From NCBI RefSeq assembly GCF_025770765.1, contig NZ_JANZKY010000008.1, positions 1-64,000 on the forward strand: a DNA stretch of 64,000 bases. Reading direction: 5' to 3'. Of this stretch, positions 1 through 7,761 are shown one piece after another. The first letter of the stretch is position 1. Every line of letters begins with the position of its first letter. The stretch comes from Propionivibrio soli (GTDB taxonomy: Bacteria; Pseudomonadota; Gammaproteobacteria; Burkholderiales; Rhodocyclaceae). Both the position numbers and the translations under genes were made by a program. The notes under the pieces are model-generated. The model saw nothing but the letters and a program-made list of their open reading frames with translations. It was not told where the DNA came from and ran no database searches.

Positions 1-205
1 GCCCTTGGACGATGGTGCCGGCGAATTCGTGGCCCATGATGAGCGGGGCTTGGGCGCGCGGGTGCACGCCTTGGTAGATGATCATGTCGGAACCGCATAC
101 GCCGACGTAGGCGACCTTGATCAGGACTTCGCCCGGCCCCACCTCCGGAATCGCCCGCTCGCCCACCTTCACCGCTTGCACCCCTTGGTATTCGATGCTC
201 TTCAT
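1..205 (-). CDS. Zinc-dependent alcohol/polyol dehydrogenase (MDR family), N-terminal part
   Basis: The 68 visible residues are the N-terminal catalytic half of a medium-chain Zn-dependent dehydrogenase of the sorbitol, threonine or gulonate dehydrogenase type. The catalytic-zinc cysteine lies in VCGSD (about residue 37) and the GHE motif at residues 58-60 supplies the second ligand. The gene starts at an ATG and runs off the left window edge, so the Rossmann domain is not seen. It lies 15 bp downstream of the D-2-hydroxyacid dehydrogenase on the same strand, so it is probably the last visible gene of the sugar-acid operon. It likely oxidises a sugar-acid or polyol hydroxyl with NAD(P); the substrate cannot be told from this fragment. 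Confidence 0.85.
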   Translation of the reverse strand, partial: MKSIEYQGVQAVKVGERAIPEVGPGEVLIKVAYVGVCGSDMIIYQGVHPRAQAPLIMGHEFAGTIVQG

Positions 206-220
206 CTTCGTTCTCTTCTC

Positions 221-1195
221 TCAGAATCTATTGACTTGATACATGGGCGCTTCGCCGCGCAGTACGCGCCGGACTTCCTCGGCGGCCTTGCGCTTCAGCT
301 CCTGCGCCGACTCTTCCGAATGCCAGGCCATGTGCGGCGTGCAATAGAAGTTGTCGTGTTTGAACAACGGGTGATCGGTGGTGCCTGGCTCGATGGCCAG
401 AACGTCCATCGCCGCCCCAGCCAGCCGCTTCTCAGTCAGCAGCTTGTCGAGCGCCGCTTCGTCAACGATGCAGCCGCGCGCCGTATTGACGAGATAAGCC
501 GTCGGCTTCATCAGACTGAGCATCGCCTCATCGAGCAGGTTGCGCGTCGCCTCGGTCAGCGGGCAGTGAATCGAAACCACGTCCGAACGGCGCAGCACTT
601 CTTCGAGCGTGACGAGCGAAATGTAGTCGGGCAAGTTCGCCTGATCGACGTATGGGTCACAGCCGATGACCTTCATCCCGAGGGCATGCGTCTTGTGTGC
701 CATGGCGCGGCCGATACGGCCCAACCCGATGATGCCGATCGTCTGTACCTGGTGACGACGAACCGGATGCATCAAGCGGAAGTCCCATTGACCGCTCTTG
801 ATCTGCGTGTTGGCCATGGGAATCTTGCGCGTCAGGCAAAGCATCATCGCCAGGGCATGATCCGACACTTCGTTGGTACCGTAATCAGGCACGTTGCTGA
901 CGACGATCCCTAAATCCGCCGCCGCCTTCAGGTCGACGGTATCGACCCCCACGCCGTAGCGGGCGATGATGCGACAGTTCGGAAGCTGTTCGAGTACCCG
1001 ACGGGTCATCGGCGCGTACTGGATGAGGAGCCCTTCCCCATCCGTGCATTGTGCAATCACTTGCTCCTCCGTCCGACAGGCGAGCCAGCGGATTTGCGGA
1101 CAAATGTCGCCCAGCACACCCTGCTCGATCTCAATCGATGGATGGTCGCAGTCCGCCACGATGACAATCCTTTGCTTATCCGACCCTCTTTCCAC
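221..1195 (-). CDS. D-isomer-specific 2-hydroxyacid dehydrogenase (NAD-binding)
   Basis: A cytosolic 324-residue 2-hydroxyacid dehydrogenase of normal family length. The Rossmann fingerprint GLGRIG is at residues 157-162. The catalytic Arg is in NTARG (R240), the catalytic Glu in AIEP (E269) and the catalytic His in TPHMAWHSEE (H288), so the active site is intact. The family interconverts 2-keto and D-2-hydroxy acids with NAD(P)H; this one resembles the phosphoglycerate dehydrogenase/CtBP-like branch. Two copies of a GGAACATCGTTC element lie just upstream. It sits between the YiaK-like gene and the Zn-dehydrogenase, which suggests a step in sugar-acid breakdown. The substrate is unknown. Confidence 0.88.
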   Translation of the reverse strand: MERGSDKQRIVIVADCDHPSIEIEQGVLGDICPQIRWLACRTEEQVIAQCTDGEGLLIQYAPMTRRVLEQLPNCRIIARYGVGVDTVDLKAAADLGIVVSNVPDYGTNEVSDHALAMMLCLTRKIPMANTQIKSGQWDFRLMHPVRRHQVQTIGIIGLGRIGRAMAHKTHALGMKVIGCDPYVDQANLPDYISLVTLEEVLRRSDVVSIHCPLTEATRNLLDEAMLSLMKPTAYLVNTARGCIVDEAALDKLLTEKRLAGAAMDVLAIEPGTTDHPLFKHDNFYCTPHMAWHSEESAQELKRKAAEEVRRVLRGEAPMYQVNRF

Positions 1196-1231
1196 TTGCC
1201 CTCCTGTTATCTGGGTGCCGATGAGTAAAAC

Positions 1232-1283
1232 GGAACATCGTTCCTAAAAAATACCTGATGGTGATTTTTGTGGAACATCGTTC
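1232..1283. promoter_or_regulatory. Pair of GGAACATCGTTC operator-like repeats
   Basis: GGAACATCGTTC occurs at 1232-1243 and again at 1272-1283, in the same orientation and 40 bp apart (close to four helical turns). Each contains the inverted half-sites GAAC/GTTC around a 3-bp centre. They lie about 40-90 bp upstream of the minus-strand hydroxyacid dehydrogenase, where an operator for an internal promoter would be expected. A divergent IclR regulator is nearby, so binding by it is a reasonable guess, not shown. Confidence 0.4.
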
Positions 1284-1374
1284 TATTGTCAACAGCAATT
1301 GGGCACCCGGTGTGGCAGGTAGAAGGGAGCGGCCCACCCTCGACGCGAGTAGCAACAAGCCCCGAGGCGCCTCG

Positions 1375-2379
1375 TCAGAAGCCTGTGATCTTGGCCCACA
1401 CCCCGTCATCCACGGGAATTCCCTTCGCAAGATTGGCCTTGCGGATCGCCAGCGAGTTCTCTCCTGGATAAAGCACAGGTTTCGCCGGATCCACCGGGTC
1501 GGACCCGTGCAGGTTATCGAGCGCTTCGTTGACGACGTCCGACAGATAATCGTCACCCGCAATCCGGCGTGCATCGATCGCAATGAACATCTGTGACAAG
1601 CTGTATTCGTCGCTGCCCAGCTTGCCAATACCGCAGGTGGAGCGACCGCCCGAGAGAACGGCGGCGACCAGATCCATGACGATCGATAGCGCCGATCCTT
1701 TCCAGTAACCGATCGGCAGCACGCGCCAGGTCTTGGCGATTTCCTTCGGGTCGCGGGACAGTTCTCCGCGCTCGTCGTATCCGCCCGCGACGGGCAGCAT
1801 CTCGCCGCGCAGCGCCTTGCCCTCCATCTGGCCGTAAGAGAACTGCGCCATCGCGATGTCGACCACGACATGTCCACCTTCGCGCGGAACAGCCATGATG
1901 AACGGGTTGTTGCCGATTCGCCTGTCCTTCGCGCCCCACGCCGGCATGTTCGGCTGCGTGTTCGTCCAGCAGATCCCGACGCAGCCGGCGTCGGCCGCCT
2001 GCCAGCCATAACTGCCCCCGCGCAGCCAATGGTTGGTATTCGCCAGCGCCACACACCCGATTCCGTGCATTCGCGCTAGTTCGATGGCTCGATCCATCGA
2101 CAGTTTGGCATTGACGTTACCCAATCCCAGGTTGCCGTTCCAGCGCTCGAAGGCGCCCATCGCCTCGGTACACGTTGGCCGTGCTCTGACGTCGATGTAG
2201 CCTTTGTCGATGTATTCGACGACGCGAGGGAAACGATTGACACCATGCGAATACACCCCATCGCAACTCGTCTCCGCCATCAGTTGCGCAGACAATTCTG
2301 CGGCGGTGTCGTCGCAGCCTTTCTTGATCAGGACGCGCTTGAATTCGGCTTTCAGTTCATCAAATGAAATACGTGGCAT
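1375..2379 (-). CDS. yiaK: YiaK-like 2,3-diketo-L-gulonate reductase (Ldh/malate dehydrogenase type 2 family)
   Basis: This 334-residue protein belongs to the NAD(P)H-dependent malate/L-lactate/ureidoglycolate dehydrogenase superfamily and follows E. coli YiaK from end to end. Shared blocks include GVYSHGVNRFPR (catalytic His about residue 45), NANHW-like NTNHWLRGGSYGWQAA, GICWTN, and GYWKGSALSIVMD. YiaK reduces 2,3-diketo-L-gulonate to 3-keto-L-gulonate in the cytosol. I chose the ATG that gives MPRISFDELK because it follows AAGAGA and matches the family start; an in-frame upstream extension has no family similarity. It is the third gene from the divergent IclR promoter. No YiaM/N/O transporter or UlaD-type decarboxylase is visible, so its true substrate could differ. 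Confidence 0.85.
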   Translation of the reverse strand: MPRISFDELKAEFKRVLIKKGCDDTAAELSAQLMAETSCDGVYSHGVNRFPRVVEYIDKGYIDVRARPTCTEAMGAFERWNGNLGLGNVNAKLSMDRAIELARMHGIGCVALANTNHWLRGGSYGWQAADAGCVGICWTNTQPNMPAWGAKDRRIGNNPFIMAVPREGGHVVVDIAMAQFSYGQMEGKALRGEMLPVAGGYDERGELSRDPKEIAKTWRVLPIGYWKGSALSIVMDLVAAVLSGGRSTCGIGKLGSDEYSLSQMFIAIDARRIAGDDYLSDVVNEALDNLHGSDPVDPAKPVLYPGENSLAIRKANLAKGIPVDDGVWAKITGF

Positions 2380-2450
2380 CTTGCTATCTCTTGAAATCGA
2401 ATCGTTACCTAAGAAAAGGCGCGCCAACCAACCGACCGCACCGCGCTCAC

Positions 2451-3443
2451 TCAATATCCTTTTTGCACGCGATAGTCTTTCAACACCTGGTCGGCAACCC
2501 AAGTGGAACGAACAGCGCTATCGACGTTCCCCGGGCACGGGGCGAAGCCATTCAGATCGTCGACAATGCTCTGAATGAACGGCTGTTGGACATGCGGAGG
2601 ATTCGGAATCGACACGTGCTGCTGCCCTCCTTCGTTGATCAGAACGAGCGGCTTGTCGGAAAAGAACTCGAACGCGATACGCCCCTTGGTCCCGACGATC
2701 TCGATGTGGTCCTCACTGTGCCCGCACGCGTAGCACCACGATCCGCTGCCCTGAACACCGTTGGCGTGGCGCCATGCCGCGGTCACCGTGTCCTCGACCT
2801 CGTAAAGGCCCGCTCTATTGCTGGCAATGCCGCGCACTTCATCGATTGCCCCAAAGAGGAAATCGAAGAAGTCGAGTTCGTGTATTCCCATGTCGAGAAA
2901 CTTGCCCCCGCCGGCGACATCGGCTTTGAGACGCCAGGGCAACGTCGCTGGCGACAGTTCGTCTGCCGCCGGCGGTTGGTGCTGTACGGCGCGCACGATA
3001 AGGGCGTCGCCAATCGCCCCGGCGTCAATCCACGCCTTGACCTGCATGAAACGCGGCATCGCGCGACGGTAGAACGCCACGAAGAGGCGGACGCCGTTCG
3101 CCCGACAGGCTTCGACGATTTCCTCGCACTCGCCGAAGCGCATCGCCATCGGCTTTTCCACATAGACGTGCTTACCCGCATTCGCCGCAAGTAAAGCCAA
3201 GTCCTTATGCGATGCTGGTGGCGTGGCGATATACACCGCGTCGACGTCCCGATCGACCACCAACTGCTCCGCCGTGTCATGGACCTTCGGCACACCGTGG
3301 CGCTGCGCGTACGCCAAAGCGGAAGCTGGATGCGCGCTGCATACGGCCACCAGCTTCGAATCGCGCGCCTTGTACAGACCCGGACCGCTCTTCACTTCGG
3401 CGACCGAACCGCAGCCGATCATGCCCCACCGTATCGTCGCCAC
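2451..3443 (-). CDS. Gfo/Idh/MocA family oxidoreductase
   Basis: A 330-residue NAD(P)-dependent sugar oxidoreductase. The N-terminal Rossmann fold starts with WGMIGCGSVAEVKSGPG, followed by AVYIATPPASH and the family hallmark EKP in VEKPMAM. The C-terminal alpha/beta domain includes GGGKFLDMGIHELDFFDFL. The family oxidises or reduces sugars and inositols such as glucose, myo-inositol or 1,5-anhydrofructose. I placed the start at a GTG one base after the stop of the YiaL-like gene, because an AGGAG lies 8 bp before it and the protein then begins right at the Rossmann fold. This spacing implies translational coupling. Substrate unknown; context points to a sugar acid or keto-sugar. Confidence 0.85.
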   Translation of the reverse strand: MATIRWGMIGCGSVAEVKSGPGLYKARDSKLVAVCSAHPASALAYAQRHGVPKVHDTAEQLVVDRDVDAVYIATPPASHKDLALLAANAGKHVYVEKPMAMRFGECEEIVEACRANGVRLFVAFYRRAMPRFMQVKAWIDAGAIGDALIVRAVQHQPPAADELSPATLPWRLKADVAGGGKFLDMGIHELDFFDFLFGAIDEVRGIASNRAGLYEVEDTVTAAWRHANGVQGSGSWCYACGHSEDHIEIVGTKGRIAFEFFSDKPLVLINEGGQQHVSIPNPPHVQQPFIQSIVDDLNGFAPCPGNVDSAVRSTWVADQVLKDYRVQKGY

Positions 3444-3444
3444 T

Positions 3445-3924
3445 TCAGGCTCCTGCCAATAGCGACGCACGCACCTTGACAACCACCTTGCGAATCGTTT
3501 CCGGTGTTTCGACCGCGCATGCCGGCCGATGCACGTCGGATGGAAAGAAGACGGCAAAACTCCCGGGTGTCATGGTCAGCGTCGACTCGTTTTGCATGCC
3601 CGCGTAAAACAGGAGATCGCGCTCGGTCAGCAAATCCTCGGCAACGGCATTGTTGCCCGTATCCGAAGCGACGCCGATCCGTTCGCGACCGCGCACAAGG
3701 AACTGCACATCGATGTACCGACGATGCACTTCAGGTCGCGTTTCAACAAAAGGTTTCGTCATCATGTCGATGACTTGAACGTAGATGTCCTTGCCCTGCA
3801 GGTCGTAGTTGCCCGCGGCAAGCGCCTCGAAATCCGTGCTCTTCAGGTGGCCCACCGCCGTCCGTAGCGGCTTGGGCAACCATGCGAAACCGCTTTCCAG
3901 ATCATTGACGTGTCCAAAAATCAT
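3445..3924 (-). CDS. YhcH/YjgK/YiaL family protein (DUF386, cupin-like)
   Basis: This 159-residue protein matches the YhcH/YiaL/EbgC family in length and sequence: MIFGHVNDL at the start, then a long stretch including VHRRYIDVQFLVRGRERIG and the C-terminal FFPSDVHRPAC with conserved His residues that bind metal in solved relatives. Members accompany sugar-acid and sialic-acid operons and are thought to act on anomers or as accessory factors. The start is well defined: a strong GGAGGAG lies just upstream, and the longer in-frame extension is unrelated. It is the first gene of the minus-strand operon and faces the IclR gene across about 300 bp that hold a 12-bp inverted repeat. Confidence 0.85.
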   Translation of the reverse strand: MIFGHVNDLESGFAWLPKPLRTAVGHLKSTDFEALAAGNYDLQGKDIYVQVIDMMTKPFVETRPEVHRRYIDVQFLVRGRERIGVASDTGNNAVAEDLLTERDLLFYAGMQNESTLTMTPGSFAVFFPSDVHRPACAVETPETIRKVVVKVRASLLAGA

Positions 3925-4049
3925 GCTCCTCCTCCCTCTGCAATCAGTCCAACGGATGCGCTCTGAACGAACACCGCTCGCGACACGCCCGGCTCCCGTC
4001 AAGAAGCAAAAGCTATCGAGGCAGTACGCTTCGTCTCTCTTCAAGCGCG

Positions 4050-4084
4050 TTCTACATTTCAGAATGTCGTTTTGAAATGTAGAA
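4050..4084. promoter_or_regulatory. 12-bp inverted repeat, candidate IclR operator
   Basis: TTCTACATTTCA at 4050-4061 is repeated as its exact reverse complement at 4073-4084, with an 11-bp AT-rich centre. It lies between the yiaL-like operon and the divergent IclR gene, the usual place for an IclR-family operator controlling both. The spacer reads GAATGTCGTTT, close to the GAACATCGTTC core of the two repeats near 1.25 kb. Role inferred from position and symmetry. Confidence 0.5.
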
Positions 4085-4226
4085 TATTGAGCAGCGGTTG
4101 GGCTGTCAAGCGCCTCGCTGGTTTATGGCGGGACGCGGACAGGAACGGCCACGTTGCGTATCATCCCGCCCTCGTGGAACGCCAAGCACAACGGTGTTCA
4201 GGCAAACAACGCGGAACGAACGGCGT

Positions 4227-5018
4227 ATGAAGAAGAAAATGGAAACCGATAGCCCTTCCGGAACACAGAGCCTGCTCCGGGGACTCCAGCTCATGGAGTT
4301 GCTGAGTGACTATGCCAACGGTTGTCCGCTCGCACGCCTGGCCGAAGAAACGGGCATGAGCAAGAGCACGACGCACCGTTTACTGCAGGGATTGCAGAGC
4401 GCCGGATATGTCACCCCCGCACCTACTTATGGCAGTTATCGGTTGACGACAAAGTGCGTAGCGGTTGGCCAGAAGGCGCTGTCCTCGCTGAACGTCATTC
4501 ACGTATCCGCACGGCATCTGGAAACGCTGAACATCGACACGGGAGAAACGGTCAATTTTTCCTGTATGGAAAACGGTCGCGCGATCATGATCAACAAGCT
4601 CGACCCGACGCGCGGGATGGTACGTACCCGTGCCTATATCGGCCAGCCGCTATCGCTTTACTGCTCTGCGATGGGCAAGCTTTATCTGGCCCATTGCTTC
4701 AGAGACCGTATCGGCGACTACTGGGAATCGCATCGCGACGAGATCCGAACCCTGACGAAAAACACCATCACCGAGTTATCGGCGATGAAGAAGGAGATTC
4801 AGGAAATCGAGAAGGCGGGCTATGCCGTCGATCGAGAAGAGAATGAATTGGGTATCTGCTGCGTCGCCGCGCCGGTTTTCGACGTCATGGGTCGCGTGCA
4901 ATACGCGGTGTCCGTTTCGCTCACGCTGGCGAAGCTCAAGCAAATCGGGGAAAAAACGCTCGCCACCAAAGTCATGACGGCGGCGCGCCGAATATCCGAG
5001 GAACTCGGCGGCGCCTAG
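4227..5018 (+). CDS. IclR family transcriptional regulator
   Basis: A 263-residue DNA-binding regulator with the two IclR domains. An N-terminal winged helix spans about residues 14-75 (LLRGLQLMELLSDYANGCPLARLAEETGMSKSTTHRLLQ in outline). The C-terminal effector domain includes RGMVRTRAYIGQPLSLYCSAMGK and the late GICCVAAPVFD block. It is divergent from the yiaL-like operon, the same arrangement as yiaJ with yiaKLMNOPQRS in E. coli, so it probably represses or activates that operon in response to a sugar acid. I placed the start at the ATG of MKKKMETDSP; an upstream in-frame ATG would add 43 non-conserved residues, and no strong ribosome site decides between them. Confidence 0.88.
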   Translation: MKKKMETDSPSGTQSLLRGLQLMELLSDYANGCPLARLAEETGMSKSTTHRLLQGLQSAGYVTPAPTYGSYRLTTKCVAVGQKALSSLNVIHVSARHLETLNIDTGETVNFSCMENGRAIMINKLDPTRGMVRTRAYIGQPLSLYCSAMGKLYLAHCFRDRIGDYWESHRDEIRTLTKNTITELSAMKKEIQEIEKAGYAVDREENELGICCVAAPVFDVMGRVQYAVSVSLTLAKLKQIGEKTLATKVMTAARRISEELGGA

Positions 5019-5034
5019 CCCAAACATGGAGAGA

Positions 5035-5068
5035 CCGACAGGTCAGCGCATTACGCCGAGCCTGTCGG
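5035..5068. terminator. Weak hairpin between convergent IclR gene and uxuA
   Basis: CCGACAGG at 5035-5042 pairs perfectly with CCTGTCGG at 5061-5068 around an 18-nt loop. There is no T-tract, so a Rho-independent role is doubtful, but its place between two converging genes fits a bidirectional terminator. Confidence 0.3.
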
Positions 5069-5076
5069 GCTGTAGC

Positions 5077-5123
5077 GGTTAGTGGTTAGTGGTTAGTGGT
5101 TAGTGGTTAGTGGTTAGTGGTTA
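5077..5123. repeat. Heptamer tandem repeat (GGTTAGT), 6.7 copies, touching the uxuA stop codon
   Basis: Six perfect GGTTAGT units run from 5077 to 5118, followed by a partial GGTTA. The last TTA of the array is the uxuA stop codon read on the minus strand. The array fills the gap between the converging IclR gene and uxuA. Confidence 0.9.
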
Positions 5124-6170
5124 CGCCGCCCGGGAATACTTGCTGACCGCTTCCCAGAGCCCGTTCAAGTAAACGGCACCGAGTGCACGATCATAGAGGC
5201 CATAACCCGGTTTTCCGGTTTCGCCCCAGATCATGCGACCGTGGTCCGGACGCCAATAGCCGGTAAAGCCCGTGTCGTAATACGCCTTGACGATCGCCGC
5301 CATATCGAGCGATCCGTCGCATGAACGGTGCGTCGACTCGTAGAACGTGCCGTCCGGTTCGACCTTAACGTTGCGCAGGTGGCCGAAATGAATACGCCCC
5401 ATGCCGCCGAATTCGCGTACGAGCGCCTCGATGTTGTTGCACAGATCGGCGCCAAGCGAGCCTGAACACAACGTGAGTCCGTTTGCCGGCGAATCGACGA
5501 TCTTGACGAGGCGTGCCAAGTCGTCGCGATTCTTCACGATACGCGGCAAACCGAAGATCGGCCGGGGAGGATCATCCGGATGCATTGCCATCTTGACACC
5601 AACTTCTTCGGCCACCGGGATGATCGCTTTGAGGAAGTATTCGAGGTTGGCCCACAGATTTTCTTCGCTGACCGACTTGTATTCGCCGAGCAGGCTCTTC
5701 AATTGGTCCGGCTTATAGCTCGCGTCCCAACCCGGCAGCGAGATGCCTTTCTCGGGATCGATTTTGGCGACGGCAGCCGCGTCGAAGGCCAGCGTCGTCG
5801 AGCCATCCGGGAGCACTTTGGCCATTTCGGTACGGGTCCAGTCGAACACCGGCATGAAGTTGTAGCAGATGACCTTAACGCCGACCGCCGCGCAATTGCG
5901 AATGTTCTGCTGGAAGTTGGCGATCAGTCGGTCGCGGCTTGGCTTGCCAAGCTTGATGTCCTCATGCACAGGGACGCTTTCAACCACCTCGAACTTGAGG
6001 CCCGCGCTTTCGATTCGGTCTCGCAATGCTTTGAGTTTTTCAATCGGCCATACTTCGCCGACCGGAACGTCGTAAATCGCCGAAACGATCCCGTACATCC
6101 CAGGGATCTGCCGGATGTGCTCAAGCTTCACGGGATCCGATTCGCCGTACCAACGGAACGTCATTTTCAC
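5121..6170 (-). CDS. uxuA: Mannonate dehydratase
   Basis: UxuA removes water from D-mannonate to give 2-keto-3-deoxy-D-gluconate in hexuronate breakdown. The protein, about 349 residues, matches the family from [13 protein letters not shown] through [16 protein letters not shown]-like [16 protein letters not shown], the metal-site region MAMHPDDPP, the [11 protein letters not shown] block and the C-terminal [13 protein letters not shown]. The start is a choice: an AGGAG lies 10 bp before a GTG (used here) and 16 bp before the ATG of MTFRWYGE two codons later; an upstream ATG would place that AGGAG inside the gene. The stop codon lies within a heptamer tandem repeat. It is divergent from a GntR/FCD regulator that probably controls it. 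Confidence 0.92.
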   Translation of the reverse strand: MKMTFRWYGESDPVKLEHIRQIPGMYGIVSAIYDVPVGEVWPIEKLKALRDRIESAGLKFEVVESVPVHEDIKLGKPSRDRLIANFQQNIRNCAAVGVKVICYNFMPVFDWTRTEMAKVLPDGSTTLAFDAAAVAKIDPEKGISLPGWDASYKPDQLKSLLGEYKSVSEENLWANLEYFLKAIIPVAEEVGVKMAMHPDDPPRPIFGLPRIVKNRDDLARLVKIVDSPANGLTLCSGSLGADLCNNIEALVREFGGMGRIHFGHLRNVKVEPDGTFYESTHRSCDGSLDMAAIVKAYYDTGFTGYWRPDHGRMIWGETGKPGYGLYDRALGAVYLNGLWEAVSKYSRAA

Positions 6171-6313
6171 TTTTGTCTGACTCCTATTCGAATGCAACGA
6201 CTGGGCGAGCGCTGCTCGTCAACTATCTCGAAGCCTGCCCGCACATTCATCGAGCGAGCGGCTGCCACTGCATCGGTTTGGTTTCACGCTAGTAATTACA
6301 GCGCCCAGGACCG

Positions 6314-6331
6314 ATGTATACTTGTATACTA
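6314..6331. promoter_or_regulatory. GntR/FCD-type operator between uxuA and gntR
   Basis: Two GTATAC palindromes, at 6316-6321 and 6324-6329, are separated by 2 bp. The second lies in TTGTATACTA, which fits the general T-N-GT-N3-AC-N-A operator of FadR-subfamily GntR regulators and resembles UxuR/ExuR sites centred on GGTATACC. It lies in the divergent uxuA/gntR promoter region. Confidence 0.55.
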
Positions 6332-6382
6332 GCATTCACCGGCCAGTTAGGAAAAGAGCCTGGCACAAACGGAATACGAAAA

Positions 6383-7084
6383 ATGGAAGACAAGACTTCT
6401 TCAACCCAGCCATTTCGGCGAGCAGAACCGCAATCGATCGGAGCCCAATTGCATCGGATATTACGGTCCGAAATCATCCAGGGCGATTTGGCGCCGGGTC
6501 AGGCAATTTCGGAGGTCGAAACCAGTCGCCGCTTTTCCATCAGTCGCCAACCGGTTCGCGAGGCCTTCATCAAACTCGGCGAAGAAAAACTAATCGAAGT
6601 GCTTCCTCAGCGCGGCACCTATGTACGAAAAATTTCCGTGCGCGACGTTCTTGACGCACGCCATCTGCGGGAAGTCATTGAAGTCTCCATCGTGCGCGAA
6701 GTCGCCTTGAACCGCGACCGTGAAGTGGTGCGAACCTTGCGCGAGTTGATCGCTAAGCAGCAACAGGTAAAGCCGGGCGACAGCCGCGCTTTTCTGGCGC
6801 TCGATGAGTCGTTGCACAAGGCGCTAGCCCTGTACGCCGGGCGCGAGTATGCCTGGCGGGTCACCGAGGGCATCAAGGCGCAAATGGACCGCGTACGCTT
6901 CCTCGCGTACGACTTCGCAACCCCGAGCCCGCAATTGATCGCCGAGCATGCATCCATCGTCGACGCCATAGAAACAGGGGATCCCGATCTCGCCGCACAA
7001 TGTATGCAAGGCCACCTGCAAGGCATTTTGGCGTCACTTCCCCTGATTGCAAAACAATATCCGGAGCATTTCGACAACGACTGA
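6383..7084 (+). CDS. GntR family transcriptional regulator, FCD (FadR) subfamily
   Basis: A 233-residue regulator. The N-terminal winged helix (about residues 18-85) contains LRSEIIQGDLAPGQAISEVE and SISRQPVREAFIKL, typical of GntR. The C-terminal all-helical FCD domain carries the conserved metal-site pattern with Asp and His in DESLHKAL and later His residues in EHASIVDAI and MQGHLQGI. Divergent from uxuA with a GTATAC-type operator between them, it is likely the hexuronate regulator of uxuA, in the role of UxuR or ExuR. The ATG of MEDKTSS was chosen because an upstream in-frame ATG lies inside the operator. The ribosome site is weak. Confidence 0.87.
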   Translation: MEDKTSSTQPFRRAEPQSIGAQLHRILRSEIIQGDLAPGQAISEVETSRRFSISRQPVREAFIKLGEEKLIEVLPQRGTYVRKISVRDVLDARHLREVIEVSIVREVALNRDREVVRTLRELIAKQQQVKPGDSRAFLALDESLHKALALYAGREYAWRVTEGIKAQMDRVRFLAYDFATPSPQLIAEHASIVDAIETGDPDLAAQCMQGHLQGILASLPLIAKQYPEHFDND

Positions 7085-7393
7085 AGAAATAGCGGTAGGG
7101 CAAGAAAGTGAATTCCTGCCGCTCTTTCCAGCGAAGAGCCGCGCTGCATTCCTCGTTCTTCCCGGGCCTATTTACTCCGCATATGGTTCGCTGGTGTCCG
7201 CCCCACTCCCGTACGCGTTGCTTGCGTAACACAAAATCGGCCAATCGATTCCCCGAATGGCGTTTTCCCTAATTGGCAATTGACGGTACGCAACTACTCC
7301 TCGGCGGCAGGAAATTACAATGCTGCGTAGCGGAAATCCTGTGATACATTTATTCATGTTCACTTGGGTTGTTTTTTATCGAGGAGGTAAATC
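7085..7393. other. Intergenic region upstream of hns
   Basis: About 309 bp without a convincing gene. AT content rises toward the end, as expected of an hns promoter, and a GAGGAGG ribosome site lies at 7381-7387. No clear -35/-10 pair or repeat was recognised. Confidence 0.5.
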
Positions 7394-7705
7394 TTGGCAA
7401 AGACTTACGAAGAAGCACTAAAGGAAATCGAGGCTCTCAAGAAAGAAGCCGAGTTGCTCAGAAAAGCGGAGATTCAAGCCGCAATCGCAGAAGCAAAGGC
7501 AATCATTGCCAAATACGATTTGAGCGCCTCCGATCTCGGCCTGGCAAAAAAAGGCAAAAGGGCATCCGGCTCAGTCGGAAACGGGCCGAAATACCGTAGC
7601 GATACGAACCCCAACGACACCTACGGCGGCAAAGGCCCCCTGCCTGCCTGGCTGAAGCAGAAGATTGCCGAAGGAAAAACTAAGGAGCAATTCCGGGTCA
7701 AGTAA
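7394..7705 (+). CDS. H-NS family nucleoid-associated protein, TTG start
   Basis: A 103-residue H-NS/HvrA-type protein that bridges AT-rich DNA and silences transcription. An N-terminal coiled coil (about residues 4-45, EEALKEIEALKKEAELLRKAE in outline) drives oligomerisation. The C-terminal DNA-binding domain has YRSDTNPNDTYGGKGPLPAWL, the betaproteobacterial version of the W-x-G-x-G/R-x-P region. The start is a TTG placed 7 bp after a near-perfect GGAGG; no ATG fits. It is monocistronic and ends in a strong terminator. A silencer of this kind would be a natural regulator of the low-GC cargo in the tRNA-Ala island (inference). Confidence 0.92.
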   Translation: MAKTYEEALKEIEALKKEAELLRKAEIQAAIAEAKAIIAKYDLSASDLGLAKKGKRASGSVGNGPKYRSDTNPNDTYGGKGPLPAWLKQKIAEGKTKEQFRVK

Positions 7706-7731
7706 TACCGGCGCTTCCCGCTTTTATTAAT

Positions 7732-7761
7732 AAAAAAGTGCGGTCCAGGCCGCACTTTTTT
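7732..7761. terminator. Bidirectional Rho-independent terminator after hns
   Basis: AAAAAAGTGCGG (7732-7743) pairs with CCGCACTTTTTT (7750-7761) around a 6-nt loop. A-tract and T-tract flank the GC stem, so it can work from either strand. Confidence 0.9.

Noticed and set aside
1176-2054. 292-codon minus-strand frame spanning the yiaK-like gene
   Set aside because: A different frame of the same strand as the yiaK-like gene; Arg/Ser/Cys-rich and not protein-like.
5077-5123. Heptamer array considered as a CRISPR or telomere-like end
   Set aside because: Units are 7 bp with no spacers, and the sequence continues normally on both sides.
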